Origin: CAZPAV01 sp964584755 | Lineage (GTDB): Bacteria > Actinomycetota > Acidimicrobiia > Spongiisociales > UBA5794 | Direction of reading: 5' to 3' | Length of the DNA stretch: 64,000 bases | NCBI GenBank assembly: GCA_964584755.1 | Contig: CAZPAV010000008.1 | Location: 1 to 64,000, forward strand | Program-made: the position numbers and the translations under genes | Shown: positions 42,791 to 51,865 of the stretch, piece after piece | Numbering within the stretch: position 1 is the first letter of the stretch | Layout: every line of letters begins with the position of its first letter | The notes under the pieces: model-generated | Told to the model about the DNA's origin: nothing | The model's database searches: none | The model's input: the letters and a program-made list of their open reading frames with translations, nothing else

Positions 42791-44562
42791 GCCGACCCCC
42801 TCTCCCACACCTCGACGAGATGACGGTACTCGTCGCTCGTCTCGAGGAGCGTCTCGTGCGATCCGTCGGCGAGGATACGCCCCCCGGAGACGAGGACGAC
42901 CCGGTCGGCGCGCATGGCACTGCGCAGGCGGTGGGCGATCACCACCGCGGTCCGACCGGCGAGGAGCACCCGGAGCGCACCCTCCACCTCGAGCTCGGTC
43001 CGTGGGTCGAGGTTGGAGGTGGCCTCGTCGAGCACGATGACGGCAGGCTCGACGAGGAAGGCCCGGGCGAGGGCGACGAGCTGACGCTCCCCCGCCGAGA
43101 AGCGGGTGCCCCGTTCCCGCACCTCGGTGTCGAGCCCCTCGGGGAGGCTCCGTACCCATCCGTCGATGCCCATCGCCCGCAGGACGTCCCACACCTCCCG
43201 CTCGTCGGCGTCGGGCCGGGCGTACAGCAGGTTGTCGCGCAACGTACCATCGAAGAGGAACCCGTCCTGGGGGATGAGGGTCACGGCGCGCACCCGACTG
43301 GCCCGGGTGAGGTCCCGCAGGTCGTGGCCGTCGAGCAGGACGGCGCCGGTGTCGGGATCGTAGAAGCGCAGGGCGAGCTTGGCGAGGGTGGTCTTCCCCG
43401 CTCCGGTCTCGCCGACGATCGCGAGCCGCTGACCCGTCGGGACGACGAGCTCGACATCGTGGAGGACGCGCCGGTCCGGGTCGTAGCCGAACCCGACGCC
43501 GGCGAATCGGAGCTCGCCGCGGACCGGCTCCGGCAGGTCGTACGCCCCGGGCCGCTCCCGCACCTGCGGGGTGCGGTCGAGCAGCCCGAAGAGCTTGGCC
43601 AGAGCGGCGAGCGCCGCCTGGAGGAGGTTGTACACGTTGGCGAGGTTGATGATGGGCTGGAAGAGCCAGTCGAGATAGAGCAGGAAGACGACGAGGGTGC
43701 CGAAGGTCAGTGTCCCGGCGAGCACCCGCGTCCCTCCGACGAAGAGCACCGCGGCCACCGCGGCGACCCGCAGGAACGCCACCGCGGGGAAGTACCAGGA
43801 GATGGCCCGGGCCGCCGCCATGTTCGCCTCGAAGTACCCTTCGTTCACCCGGCCGAAGCTCGAGGCCTGGGAGGACTCCTGGGTGAACGCCTGGACGACC
43901 CGGACCCCCGCGATGCCCTCCTGGAGCCGGGCGAGGACCCTCCCGATGCGCTCCCGAACCTGCGCGTAGGCCCGGGCGGCCTGCCGCTGGAACACCGCCG
44001 ACACCGCGACGAGGACGAGCACGATCACGAAGGTGGCCGCCGCCATGGCACGATCGACGAGGATCATGGCCGCGGCGACGCCGACGATCGTGAGGAGGTT
44101 CGTGAGCGCCATCACGGCTCCCTCCCCGGCGAACTCCTGGAGCGCCTCGATGTCGGCGGTCATCCGGCTGACGAGGACCCCGGTCCGCATCCGGGAGAAG
44201 AACGCCATGTCGAGGCTCATGAGATGCCCGAAGACGGTCTCCCGCAGCCGGAGCAGGAAGCGCTCCCCCACCCACGCCACCGCGTACCGGGCGACCCGGT
44301 TGAACCCGTACTGGAGGAGGAGCAGGACGAGGAAGGCGAGTGCCGCCCGCCCGAGGATCTGGGGATCGCGCCCGGAGATCCCCCGATCGATCCCGATCCG
44401 CACCGTCAGCGGTCCGAGGAGCCGCGTCGCGGTGGCGAGGACCGCGGCCGCCATGGCGCCGAGCGCCGGGAGGAGCAGGTGACGGCCGAGACGCGCCGCC
44501 CGAACGAGCAGCGATCCGGGGCGCTCCACTCGAACGTCGCCGGCGTGCTGCATGTACCTCAC
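42787..44562 (-). CDS. ABC exporter half-transporter with degenerate signature motif
   Basis: The 591-residue protein has six membrane helices and one nucleotide-binding domain: Walker A GETGAGKTT, Walker B VIVLDEATSNLD with the catalytic Glu, and switch AHRLRSA. The signature motif reads FSAGERQ instead of LSGGQ. That matches one member of heterodimeric exporters. Its partner, at 44559, has a normal signature but Asp in place of the catalytic Glu, so the pair would have one consensus ATP site and one degenerate site. It overlaps both neighbours as ATGA. The substrate is unknown. Confidence 0.92.
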   Translation of the reverse strand: MRYMQHAGDVRVERPGSLLVRAARLGRHLLLPALGAMAAAVLATATRLLGPLTVRIGIDRGISGRDPQILGRAALAFLVLLLLQYGFNRVARYAVAWVGERFLLRLRETVFGHLMSLDMAFFSRMRTGVLVSRMTADIEALQEFAGEGAVMALTNLLTIVGVAAAMILVDRAMAAATFVIVLVLVAVSAVFQRQAARAYAQVRERIGRVLARLQEGIAGVRVVQAFTQESSQASSFGRVNEGYFEANMAAARAISWYFPAVAFLRVAAVAAVLFVGGTRVLAGTLTFGTLVVFLLYLDWLFQPIINLANVYNLLQAALAALAKLFGLLDRTPQVRERPGAYDLPEPVRGELRFAGVGFGYDPDRRVLHDVELVVPTGQRLAIVGETGAGKTTLAKLALRFYDPDTGAVLLDGHDLRDLTRASRVRAVTLIPQDGFLFDGTLRDNLLYARPDADEREVWDVLRAMGIDGWVRSLPEGLDTEVRERGTRFSAGERQLVALARAFLVEPAVIVLDEATSNLDPRTELEVEGALRVLLAGRTAVVIAHRLRSAMRADRVVLVSGGRILADGSHETLLETSDEYRHLVEVWERGSA

Positions 44563-46388
44563 GGTGTCCCCTCCCCCGCCGGTTCCCGCCGGGCCAGCAC
44601 CGCCGCGTAGCGAGGCTCCGACGCCATGAGCTCCTCGTGGGCGCCGACGGCGGCAATGCGTCCCTCCTCGAGGAACACCACCGTGTCGACGAGCGAGAGG
44701 GTGGAGGTGCGATGCGCCACGACGATCGTCGTGCGCCCCGCCATGACGCGCCGCAGCGCCTCCTGGATCTCCGCCTCGACGACGGCGTCCACCGAAGAGG
44801 TGGCATCGTCGAGGATGAGGACCCGGGGGTCGCGGAGGACGCCGCGGGCCAGGGCGATGCGCTGGCGCTGTCCCCCCGAGAGGGTGTGCCCGCGCTCGCC
44901 GACGACGGTCGCGTAGCCGTCGGGCAGGGCACAGATGAACTCGTGGGCGCGGGCGAGACGGGCGGCGGCACGGACCCGGCGGTCGTCGGCGAGCTCGTCC
45001 CCCACCCGGATGTTCTCCTCGATGGAGGCGGAGAAGAGGAACGTGTCCTGGAAGACGACCGCGACCTCACCCCGCAGCTCGTCGAGGCGGAGATCGCGGA
45101 CGTCGACCCCGTCGAGGAGCACGCGTCCGACATCGACGTCGTAGAGCCGGGGCACGAGGTGGGCCAGGGTCGTCTTCCCCGAGCCGGTGGCCCCGACGAG
45201 CGCCACCGAGGAACCGCCCGGGATGGTGAGGTCGATGCCGCGCAGCACGGGAGGTCCTCCGGGGTAGGAGAAGCGCACCCCCTCGAAGCGGACCGTTCCC
45301 GACCCTTCCGGGAGGGGAACGGCGTCGCGACGGTCGTGGATCTCCGGTTCCCGGGAGAGCAGCTCGTCGATGCGTGCGGCCGAGGCAGCCGACCGGGGGA
45401 GGTTGGCGAAGAACCACCCCGTGATCATGAGTGGGAGCACGAGCACGGAGAGGTACTGGGTGAAGGCGACGAACTCCCCGAGGGTCACCGCCCCGGCGAT
45501 GACCCGGAGTCCGCCGAGCCACAGCACCGCCACGGTGCCGAGCGCCGGGATGAGCTCGAAGAGGGGGGAGTACGTGGCCCGCTCGGCAGCGAGCGCCACG
45601 GTGTCGTCGTAGATCCCGTGTGCGGCGGCCGCCAGCTTGCGCGCCTCGTGCCCCTCCTGCCCGTACGCCTTCACCACCTGGATCCCGGCGACCGCCTCCT
45701 CCACCACCTGGCTGAGGTCGGCGAGACGCTGCTGGACGCGGAAGGAGAGCCCGATGACCCGCCGCGAGTAGCGGGAGGCCACGAGGAAGAGGGCGGGAAC
45801 CGTCAGCGACCCGACGATGCCGAGGACGGGGTCGATGAGGACGAGGACGACGACCACCACGAGGAACATCGCCAGGTTGGCGACGGTGATGGGGAGCATG
45901 GCGAGGATGAGCCGCACCTGGGAGAGATCCGAGGAGGCGCGCGCCATGAGCTGCCCCGTCGGGGTACGGTCGTGGAAGCTGAAGGCGAGACGCTGGATGT
46001 GCGAGAAGAGGCGGTTCCGCAGGTCCGCCTCGGCCCGGTAGGAGAGCGCGAAGCCGAAGTAGCGCCGCGTCCCGATCCCGACCGCCTGCAGCACCCCGGA
46101 AAGGACGAGCGCCCCCACGAGGGGCAGGAGGCGTCCGGGCCGGCCGGCGAGGATCGCGTCGTCGACGACGTGCTTGACGAGATAGGGGATGGCGACGACG
46201 AGGGACATCCACAGGAGGGCGCCGAGGATGGATGCGGCGGCGACCCGCGGGTAGGCGCGGACCGTTCGGACGAGGAGCCGCAGCCCCCGCCCGAGGCCGG
46301 CGCCCGACCCACCGGAGGTCAGCGCCACCACCTCCCCGGCGGCGCCGCCGGCCGCGCCGCGGTCCGTCCGGTCGCGCCGGTCTCCCAC
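44559..46388 (-). CDS. ABC exporter half-transporter with non-canonical Walker B
   Basis: The 609-residue protein has six membrane helices starting VAAASILGALLWMSLVVAIPYL. The nucleotide-binding domain has Walker A GATGSGKTT, Q-loop VVFQDTFLFSASIEENI, a normal signature LSGGQRQRIALARG and Walker B VLILDDATSSVD, with Asp replacing the catalytic Glu. It pairs with the product of the next gene, with which its stop overlaps. GTG at 46388 starts the operon. Such pairs export lipids, peptides or drugs. Confidence 0.92.
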   Translation of the reverse strand: MGDRRDRTDRGAAGGAAGEVVALTSGGSGAGLGRGLRLLVRTVRAYPRVAAASILGALLWMSLVVAIPYLVKHVVDDAILAGRPGRLLPLVGALVLSGVLQAVGIGTRRYFGFALSYRAEADLRNRLFSHIQRLAFSFHDRTPTGQLMARASSDLSQVRLILAMLPITVANLAMFLVVVVVLVLIDPVLGIVGSLTVPALFLVASRYSRRVIGLSFRVQQRLADLSQVVEEAVAGIQVVKAYGQEGHEARKLAAAAHGIYDDTVALAAERATYSPLFELIPALGTVAVLWLGGLRVIAGAVTLGEFVAFTQYLSVLVLPLMITGWFFANLPRSAASAARIDELLSREPEIHDRRDAVPLPEGSGTVRFEGVRFSYPGGPPVLRGIDLTIPGGSSVALVGATGSGKTTLAHLVPRLYDVDVGRVLLDGVDVRDLRLDELRGEVAVVFQDTFLFSASIEENIRVGDELADDRRVRAAARLARAHEFICALPDGYATVVGERGHTLSGGQRQRIALARGVLRDPRVLILDDATSSVDAVVEAEIQEALRRVMAGRTTIVVAHRTSTLSLVDTVVFLEEGRIAAVGAHEELMASEPRYAAVLARREPAGEGTP

Positions 46389-46488
46389 GGTCCGGAACGG
46401 GACGGGGGAGGGCGTTCGGCGGAGGTGGGGACGGTCACCACCGGCCCGAGGATAGGAAGGGGTATCGTCGATGCGGCGGGCCCCTCCC

Positions 46489-46494
46489 TACACT
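46489..46494 (+). promoter_or_regulatory. TACACT, putative leaderless -10 box
   Basis: TACACT ends seven bases before the ATG at 46502. Confidence 0.4.
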
Positions 46495-46501
46495 CGGCTC
46501 G

Positions 46502-48091
46502 ATGCGCCGGCTCCTCTTCGTGCTCGTCGCCGCCGCGCTCGCGGCCTCCGCCTGCGTCGCCGGCGGCGACAACGTCATCGCCGCGGGGGAGCGCGCCGCG
46601 GCCCCCAGCACGGTCCCCCTCACGTCGCTCCCCCCCATCTCCTCCTCGACGGCGCCCGCCGGTGCTCCGGCCGCCCCGGTGCCGACGACGACCACGACCA
46701 CCACCACGACGGCCCCCACCCGCCCCGCCGGCGTCGTCACCCCCGAGACCGTGGGCGTCCCGTGGGGGACGGTGAACGGCCTCACGATGTTCCGCGGCAA
46801 CCCCACCCGTACCTTCTACGGCACCGGTCCGGTCCCCGACCGGGCTCCGAAGCTCGCCTGGCGGTTCCCGGACAAGGCCATGTGCGGACAGTCCCCGGTG
46901 GGGAGGAAGCCCAAGGTGTGGTGCGGCACCGGCTGGACGGGGCAGCCGGTCGTCTGGGAGCGCCCCGACGGCGTCACCGAGGTCATCTTCGGTGCCTACG
47001 ACAAGCGGCTCCACTTCCTCGACGCCGCGACCGGGGAACGCACCCGACCCGACTTCGACATGGGCGACATCATCAAGGGCTCGGTGACCCTCGACCCGGA
47101 CGGGTACCCGCTCCTCTACGCCGGATCCCGGGACCCGCGGTACCGCATCATCGCCCTCGACGGCGACGCACCCCACGAGGTGTGGTCGCTGCACGCCCGC
47201 TCCGTGGCCGGGATCTGGAACGACGACTGGGACTCCAACGGCGTCGTCGTCGACGACATGCTCTACGAGGGCGGGGAGAACTCGTGGTGGTTCGCCGTGA
47301 AGCTCAACCGGGGATACGACGCCGACGGGAAGGTCACGGTGGACCCCCAGATCGTGTTCGACATGCCCGTGTGGACCGACGAGCTGCGCAAGGTCATCGG
47401 ACGTCAGCAGAGCGTCGAGAACTCCACGGCGGTGTTCGGTCGGACGGCGTACTTCGCGAACTCGGCGGGACGGGTGGTGGGCGTGGACCTCTCGCACCTG
47501 GCGGAGGGCGAGGCGAAGGTCGTCTTCGACTTCTGGATGGGCGACGACACCGACGCCACGATCACCATCGACGCCGAGGGCATGCTCTACGTCGCCGCCC
47601 AGCAGGACCTGGCCCTCCGCAACACGACGGCGGCCCGTCGCGTCCGCGAGGTGGGCCAGGTCGTGAAGCTCGACCCGTCCCGACCGGACGACCCGATCGT
47701 GTGGTCCGTCGAGGTGCCGGCGGCGCGAGGCCAGAAGGCGGGCGTGTGGGCCACGCCGGCGCTGTACGACGGGGTCCTCTACGTCGCCACGAACCCCGGC
47801 GATCTCCTCGCGATCGACACCGCCAGCGGCGAGGTCGTCTGGAAGGACTACGTGGGTGGCAACGCCTGGTCGTCCCCCGTCGTCGCCGACGGCCGGCTCG
47901 TGGTCGCCGTGGACTGCCTCACCGACCACTCCGGATTCCGCGCCTACGACCTCGCCGCCGATCCCCGCTCCCCGCGCCGTCTCTGGACGACGCCGGTCGG
48001 TGGCGGGTGCATCGAGTCCACGCCGGCCATCTGGAACGGCCGCATCTACGTTGGCTCCCGGGACGGCTTCTTCTACGCTCTCGGGAGCTGA
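46502..48091 (+). CDS. PQQ-like beta-propeller lipoprotein
   Basis: The 529-residue protein has a lipobox (LAASAC, Cys18), a Thr-rich linker with a run of nine Thr near 68-76, and a propeller of PQQ-like repeats: VIFGAYDKRLHFLDAATGERT, LYVATNPGDLLAIDTASGEVVWKDYVGG and RIYVGSRDGFFYALGS. No dehydrogenase active-site residues or heme motif are seen, so it is likely a structural or binding protein on the cell surface, similar to BamB-type propellers. Its stop shares a base with the next start (TGATG). Confidence 0.82.
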   Translation: MRRLLFVLVAAALAASACVAGGDNVIAAGERAAAPSTVPLTSLPPISSSTAPAGAPAAPVPTTTTTTTTTAPTRPAGVVTPETVGVPWGTVNGLTMFRGNPTRTFYGTGPVPDRAPKLAWRFPDKAMCGQSPVGRKPKVWCGTGWTGQPVVWERPDGVTEVIFGAYDKRLHFLDAATGERTRPDFDMGDIIKGSVTLDPDGYPLLYAGSRDPRYRIIALDGDAPHEVWSLHARSVAGIWNDDWDSNGVVVDDMLYEGGENSWWFAVKLNRGYDADGKVTVDPQIVFDMPVWTDELRKVIGRQQSVENSTAVFGRTAYFANSAGRVVGVDLSHLAEGEAKVVFDFWMGDDTDATITIDAEGMLYVAAQQDLALRNTTAARRVREVGQVVKLDPSRPDDPIVWSVEVPAARGQKAGVWATPALYDGVLYVATNPGDLLAIDTASGEVVWKDYVGGNAWSSPVVADGRLVVAVDCLTDHSGFRAYDLAADPRSPRRLWTTPVGGGCIESTPAIWNGRIYVGSRDGFFYALGS

Positions 48092-49077
48092 TGGTCACCT
48101 CGCCACCGTCGGGCCTCGCCTCCGGCGCCCGCACCTTCGCCGGGCTCGTCCTCCTCGTGCTGGGGACGGCGGCGACCCTCGTCACCGCCCTCGGCTTCCT
48201 CGGCGACCGGTGGTGGGGGTTCGACCTCGTCGCGAACCTCCGCTTCCCCGCCGCGGTCGTCCTCCTCCTCGCCGGCATCGTCTACGGGCTCGTCTTCGGG
48301 CGGGGCGCCGCCGCCGTCTTCGTCGTCGCCGCCCTCGTCGACGCCGCGCTCCTCGCCCCCCTCTGGCTGACCCGACCCCCGCGACCCACGGCGACGGCAC
48401 GCCTCGTCGTGGCGACGTACGACGCCCACCACGATCCGTCACGCCGCAACCAGGTCGTCGAGTGGCTCCGCACCCTCGAGGCCGACGTCGTGTTCCTCCA
48501 GGACACCACGGACGCCTGGGTCGAGGCGCTCGCCGCCGCCGGGCTCCCCTACCGGATCGTCGCCACCCCGCTCCCCGAGACCGCCACCGGCACCATCGCC
48601 CTCTCCCGCACCTCCGTCGATGCCCGCGCCTACCCGCTCGGGGCGGGCCGCGACCCCGTCGTGGAGATCCAGACCTCCCTCGCCGGCGCCGAGCTCACCA
48701 TCCTCAACGTCCGGTCCCCCTTCCCCACCGACGCCACCGCCGCCTCCGCCCAGCGTGACCTCTTCCTCCGGCTCGCCGACATCACGAGGGAGCGGACTCG
48801 ACCCACGCTCCTCATCGGGGACCTCGGGACGACCCGGTGGACGAGCGTCTTCGCGATCCTCACCCGCTCCGGGGCGCTCACCGACTCCGAGGAGGGCCAC
48901 GGCTACCAGGGAACGTGGCCGGCCCGGGACTGGCCCCTCCTCGAGGCCCTCGTCGCGCTCCCCGTCGACCACGCCCTGACGAGCAGCAGCCTGACGACGG
49001 TCCGGCGGGAGACCGGTCCCCGCCTCGGGACCTCGCAACGACCCCTCGTCGTCGAGCTCGCGCCGGCCTCCGGCTGA
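48091..49077 (+). CDS. Membrane EEP-fold (endonuclease/exonuclease/phosphatase) protein, catalytic motifs degraded
   Basis: The 328-residue protein has three N-terminal membrane helices (to about 95) and an outer domain with the order of EEP motifs found in actinobacterial membrane homologues. The key residues are changed: LQD in VVFLQDTTDAW instead of LQE, GDLG in LLIGDLGTTRW instead of GDFN, and TSQRP near the end instead of SDHRP. The VDHA aspartate and histidine remain. It probably has lost phosphodiesterase activity or works differently. It is translationally coupled to the propeller lipoprotein. Confidence 0.75.
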   Translation: MVTSPPSGLASGARTFAGLVLLVLGTAATLVTALGFLGDRWWGFDLVANLRFPAAVVLLLAGIVYGLVFGRGAAAVFVVAALVDAALLAPLWLTRPPRPTATARLVVATYDAHHDPSRRNQVVEWLRTLEADVVFLQDTTDAWVEALAAAGLPYRIVATPLPETATGTIALSRTSVDARAYPLGAGRDPVVEIQTSLAGAELTILNVRSPFPTDATAASAQRDLFLRLADITRERTRPTLLIGDLGTTRWTSVFAILTRSGALTDSEEGHGYQGTWPARDWPLLEALVALPVDHALTSSSLTTVRRETGPRLGTSQRPLVVELAPASG

Positions 49078-49085
49078 GGGGGCGG

Positions 49086-49091
49086 TACCCT
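49086..49091 (+). promoter_or_regulatory. TACCCT, putative leaderless -10 box
   Basis: TACCCT ends eight bases before the ATG at 49100. Confidence 0.4.
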
Positions 49092-49099
49092 CTCTCGCC

Positions 49100-51049
49100 A
49101 TGTTGCCGACCTATCACGGCCTCGACGCCGAGCGCATCGACGCCACCGTGGACGGAGCCCTCGCCGATGCCGAGCGGCTCGTCGAGTCCGTGGAACGTCA
49201 CCGCGGGGAGCGGACGTACGCGAACACCATGGCTCCACTCGACCGCGTCGGCCTCCTCCTCGGAGACGCGTACGGCTCGGGGGCGTTCCTCGCCCGCGTC
49301 CACCCGGACCCGGAGGTCCGCGGCCGGGCGAGCGCGGCGGGGGAGCGCCTCGAGAAGTGGGGCGCCGACGTCGTCTTCCGGGAGGCCCTGGCCCAGGCGA
49401 TCCGTGCCTACGCGGCCACGGGCGAGGCGGCGGCGCTCACCGGTCTCCGCCGCCGGGCGCTCGAGTTCTGGCTCCGGGACCTCCGCCGCGCCGGGCACGA
49501 GCTGTCCGCGGAGGCGCAGGCGGAGCTCCGGGCCCTGCGGGCCCGTCTCGTCGAGCTGGAGACCGCCTTCGCCCGCAACCTCGACGCCTGGGAGGACGCC
49601 ATCGAGGTGAGCCGGGAGGAGCTCGCCGGCCTGCCCGACCGCTACGTCGAGCGCCTCACCCCCGGGTCGGCGCCGGGAACGTTCCGGGTCACGATGGCGT
49701 ACCCCGACTACCTGCCCTTCATGGAGCAGGCCCGCCACCGCGAGCTGCGCCGCGAGCTCCAGCGCCGGTTCTGGAACCGGGCCGGCGACGAGAACACCGA
49801 GCTCCTCACCGAGGCCGTCCGGGTCCGCTCCCGGATCGCGCGTCTCCTCGGGCACCGGACGTGGGCCGATCACGCCATGGAGGTGCGCATGGCCGACCCT
49901 CCCGGTGTCGCCGCCTTCTACGAGCGTCTCGTCCCGGCCCTCACCCGCCGGGCCCACGAGGAGAAGGCCGCCCTCGAGCGCCTCCTCGAGGAGGACGTCC
50001 CCGGCGCCACGCTCCAGCCGTGGGACTGGGCGTACTACGACACGCTGCAGCGGCGACGCGAGCACGGCATCGACCCGACCGAGGTGGCGGCGTACTTCCC
50101 GCTCGAGCGCGTCCTCGACGGCCTGTTCTCGGTCACCGGAGAGGTGTTCGGCCTCGAGTACCGGCCGGTGCCCGACGCCTCCGTCTGGCACGAGGACGTC
50201 GTCGTGTACGAGATCCGCGACGCGGGGTCGCCCCGGCCGCGGGCCTACGTGTACTTCGATCTCTTCCCCCGTGAGGGGAAGTACGGCCACGCCGCCTGCT
50301 TCCCGCTGGTGCGCGGCCACCGCCGCGACGACGGGACGTACCGTCCGCCGGCGGCGGCGATCGTGGCGAACTTCACCGCCCCCACGAAGACGGTGCCGTC
50401 GCTGCTCGAGCACGGCGAGGCCGTCACCCTCTTCCACGAGTTCGGTCACGCCCTCCACTTCGGGCTCACCGAGGTCGACCACCCCCGGTTCTCGGGGTAC
50501 GACACGGAGATGGACTTCGTCGAGGCGCCCTCGCAGATCATGGAGAACTGGATGTGGGAGCCCGAGGTCCTGGGCCGCTTCGCCCGGCACCACGTCACCG
50601 GAGAGCCCATCCCCGAGGACCTCGTCCGTCGCCTCGTGGCCGCCCGGGACCAGAACGTGGCCCTGAAGACGCTGCGGCAGGTGTTCCTGGGCCGCCTCGA
50701 CCTCGCCCTGCACGGGGAACGGCCCCCGACCCCCGACGCGGCGTATCGGTGGGCCTGGCAGACGACGCTGCTCCCCTTCCACGAGGGCACACGCTTCCCG
50801 GCGGGCTTCGGCCACCTCATGGGAGGGTACGACGCCGGCTACTACGGCTACCTCTGGGCCCGCGTCTACGGGGACGACATGTTCTCGCGCTTCGCCGCCG
50901 AAGGTGTCCTCTCCCCCCGGACCGGGCGTCGCTACCGTCGCGAGATCCTCGCCACGGGGTCCTCACGCGACGCCATCGAGCACGTCCGGGCCTTCCTCGG
51001 TCGGGAGCCGAGCCCCGACGCCTTCCTGCGCCGGCTCGGGATCAGCTGA
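49100..51049 (+). CDS. M3 family metallopeptidase (oligopeptidase)
   Basis: The 649-residue zinc peptidase has HEFGHALHFG near 447, with the two zinc His and catalytic Glu, and the third ligand in DFVEAPSQIMENWMWE. The C-terminal region has FGHLMGGYDAGYYGYLWARVYGDDMF, typical of thimet oligopeptidase/Dcp-type enzymes that cut short peptides in the cytosol. No signal peptide. Its end overlaps the convergent SDR gene by eight bases. Confidence 0.93.
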   Translation: MLPTYHGLDAERIDATVDGALADAERLVESVERHRGERTYANTMAPLDRVGLLLGDAYGSGAFLARVHPDPEVRGRASAAGERLEKWGADVVFREALAQAIRAYAATGEAAALTGLRRRALEFWLRDLRRAGHELSAEAQAELRALRARLVELETAFARNLDAWEDAIEVSREELAGLPDRYVERLTPGSAPGTFRVTMAYPDYLPFMEQARHRELRRELQRRFWNRAGDENTELLTEAVRVRSRIARLLGHRTWADHAMEVRMADPPGVAAFYERLVPALTRRAHEEKAALERLLEEDVPGATLQPWDWAYYDTLQRRREHGIDPTEVAAYFPLERVLDGLFSVTGEVFGLEYRPVPDASVWHEDVVVYEIRDAGSPRPRAYVYFDLFPREGKYGHAACFPLVRGHRRDDGTYRPPAAAIVANFTAPTKTVPSLLEHGEAVTLFHEFGHALHFGLTEVDHPRFSGYDTEMDFVEAPSQIMENWMWEPEVLGRFARHHVTGEPIPEDLVRRLVAARDQNVALKTLRQVFLGRLDLALHGERPPTPDAAYRWAWQTTLLPFHEGTRFPAGFGHLMGGYDAGYYGYLWARVYGDDMFSRFAAEGVLSPRTGRRYRREILATGSSRDAIEHVRAFLGREPSPDAFLRRLGIS

Positions 51050-51827
51050 TCTCGCGCAGCAGGCCGCCGTCGACCTGGAGCGCCGCCCCGGTGACGTAGG
51101 AGGCGGCGTCGGAGAGGAGGAAGACCGCGGCGGCGGCGAACTCTTCGGGTCGACCGTACCGTCCCAACGGGATCCGGGCCGTGCGGCGTCGGGCCGCCTC
51201 CTCGAGGGTGATCCCCTCGCTCGTCGCCATGTGCTCGTCGAGGGACCGGACCCGCTCGGTGGCGATGATCCCGGGCACGAGGTGGTTGACCCGGATGCCC
51301 GCCGGGGCCCACTCGTCGGCGAGGAGCTTGGCGAGCGCCGTCACCCCGGGACGGAAGATCGTCGAGAGCGCCAGGGTGCCGAACGGCTCCCGCACCGAGA
51401 CGGAGGTCATGAAGAGCATCGCCCCGCCCCGGGTGAGGTGGGGACGCGCGTAGCGGGCGAACGCCAGGGCGGAGCGGAGCGTGAGGCGGTAGGCGCGGTC
51501 CCAGGCCTCCTCGTCCACCTCGGCGAAGGCCCCCGGTGGGGGCCCGCCGGCGTTCGGCACGACGAGGTCGAGGCCGCCCCAGCGCGCGGCGACGCCGTCC
51601 AGCCAGGCACGGATCCGGGAACCGTCGGCCACGTCGACCGCGGCGCCGGCCACCTCGGCGCCGGTCTCGTCGGCGATGCGTCGGGCCGCGGCGTCGACGC
51701 GCTCCTCCGACCGTGAGCAGATCGCCACGCGGCACCCCTCCGCCGCCAGCGCCCGGGCGATGGCGTAGCCGAGCCCCTGGGACGCGCCCGCCACCACGGC
51801 GCGCCTGCCTGCCAGACCGAGATCCAC
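51042..51827 (-). CDS. Short-chain dehydrogenase family protein lacking the catalytic Tyr
   Basis: The 261-residue Rossmann protein has the cofactor motif GASQGLG (14-20), VPNAGGPPPG and the C-terminal PGIIATERV and VTGAALQVDGGL. At the active site it reads MTSVSVREPFGTLALSTIFRPG, so Ser is present but the YxxxK pair is missing. A known SDR subgroup shares this change. GTG at 51827 was chosen because AGGAGG lies seven bases upstream. The activity is unknown. Confidence 0.82.
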   Translation of the reverse strand: MDLGLAGRRAVVAGASQGLGYAIARALAAEGCRVAICSRSEERVDAAARRIADETGAEVAGAAVDVADGSRIRAWLDGVAARWGGLDLVVPNAGGPPPGAFAEVDEEAWDRAYRLTLRSALAFARYARPHLTRGGAMLFMTSVSVREPFGTLALSTIFRPGVTALAKLLADEWAPAGIRVNHLVPGIIATERVRSLDEHMATSEGITLEEAARRRTARIPLGRYGRPEEFAAAAVFLLSDAASYVTGAALQVDGGLLREIS

Positions 51828-51865
51828 CGGTACACCTCCTCCTCGACGGTTCCCCGGAGTATGGC

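Noticed and set aside
44559..46388. Asp for Glu in Walker B read as an inactivating mutation
   Set aside because: The complementary change in the partner's signature motif shows a normal heterodimeric exporter.
46690..46725. ACC/ACG-rich run as a microsatellite
   Set aside because: It encodes the poly-Thr linker after a lipoprotein signal, common in actinobacterial surface proteins.
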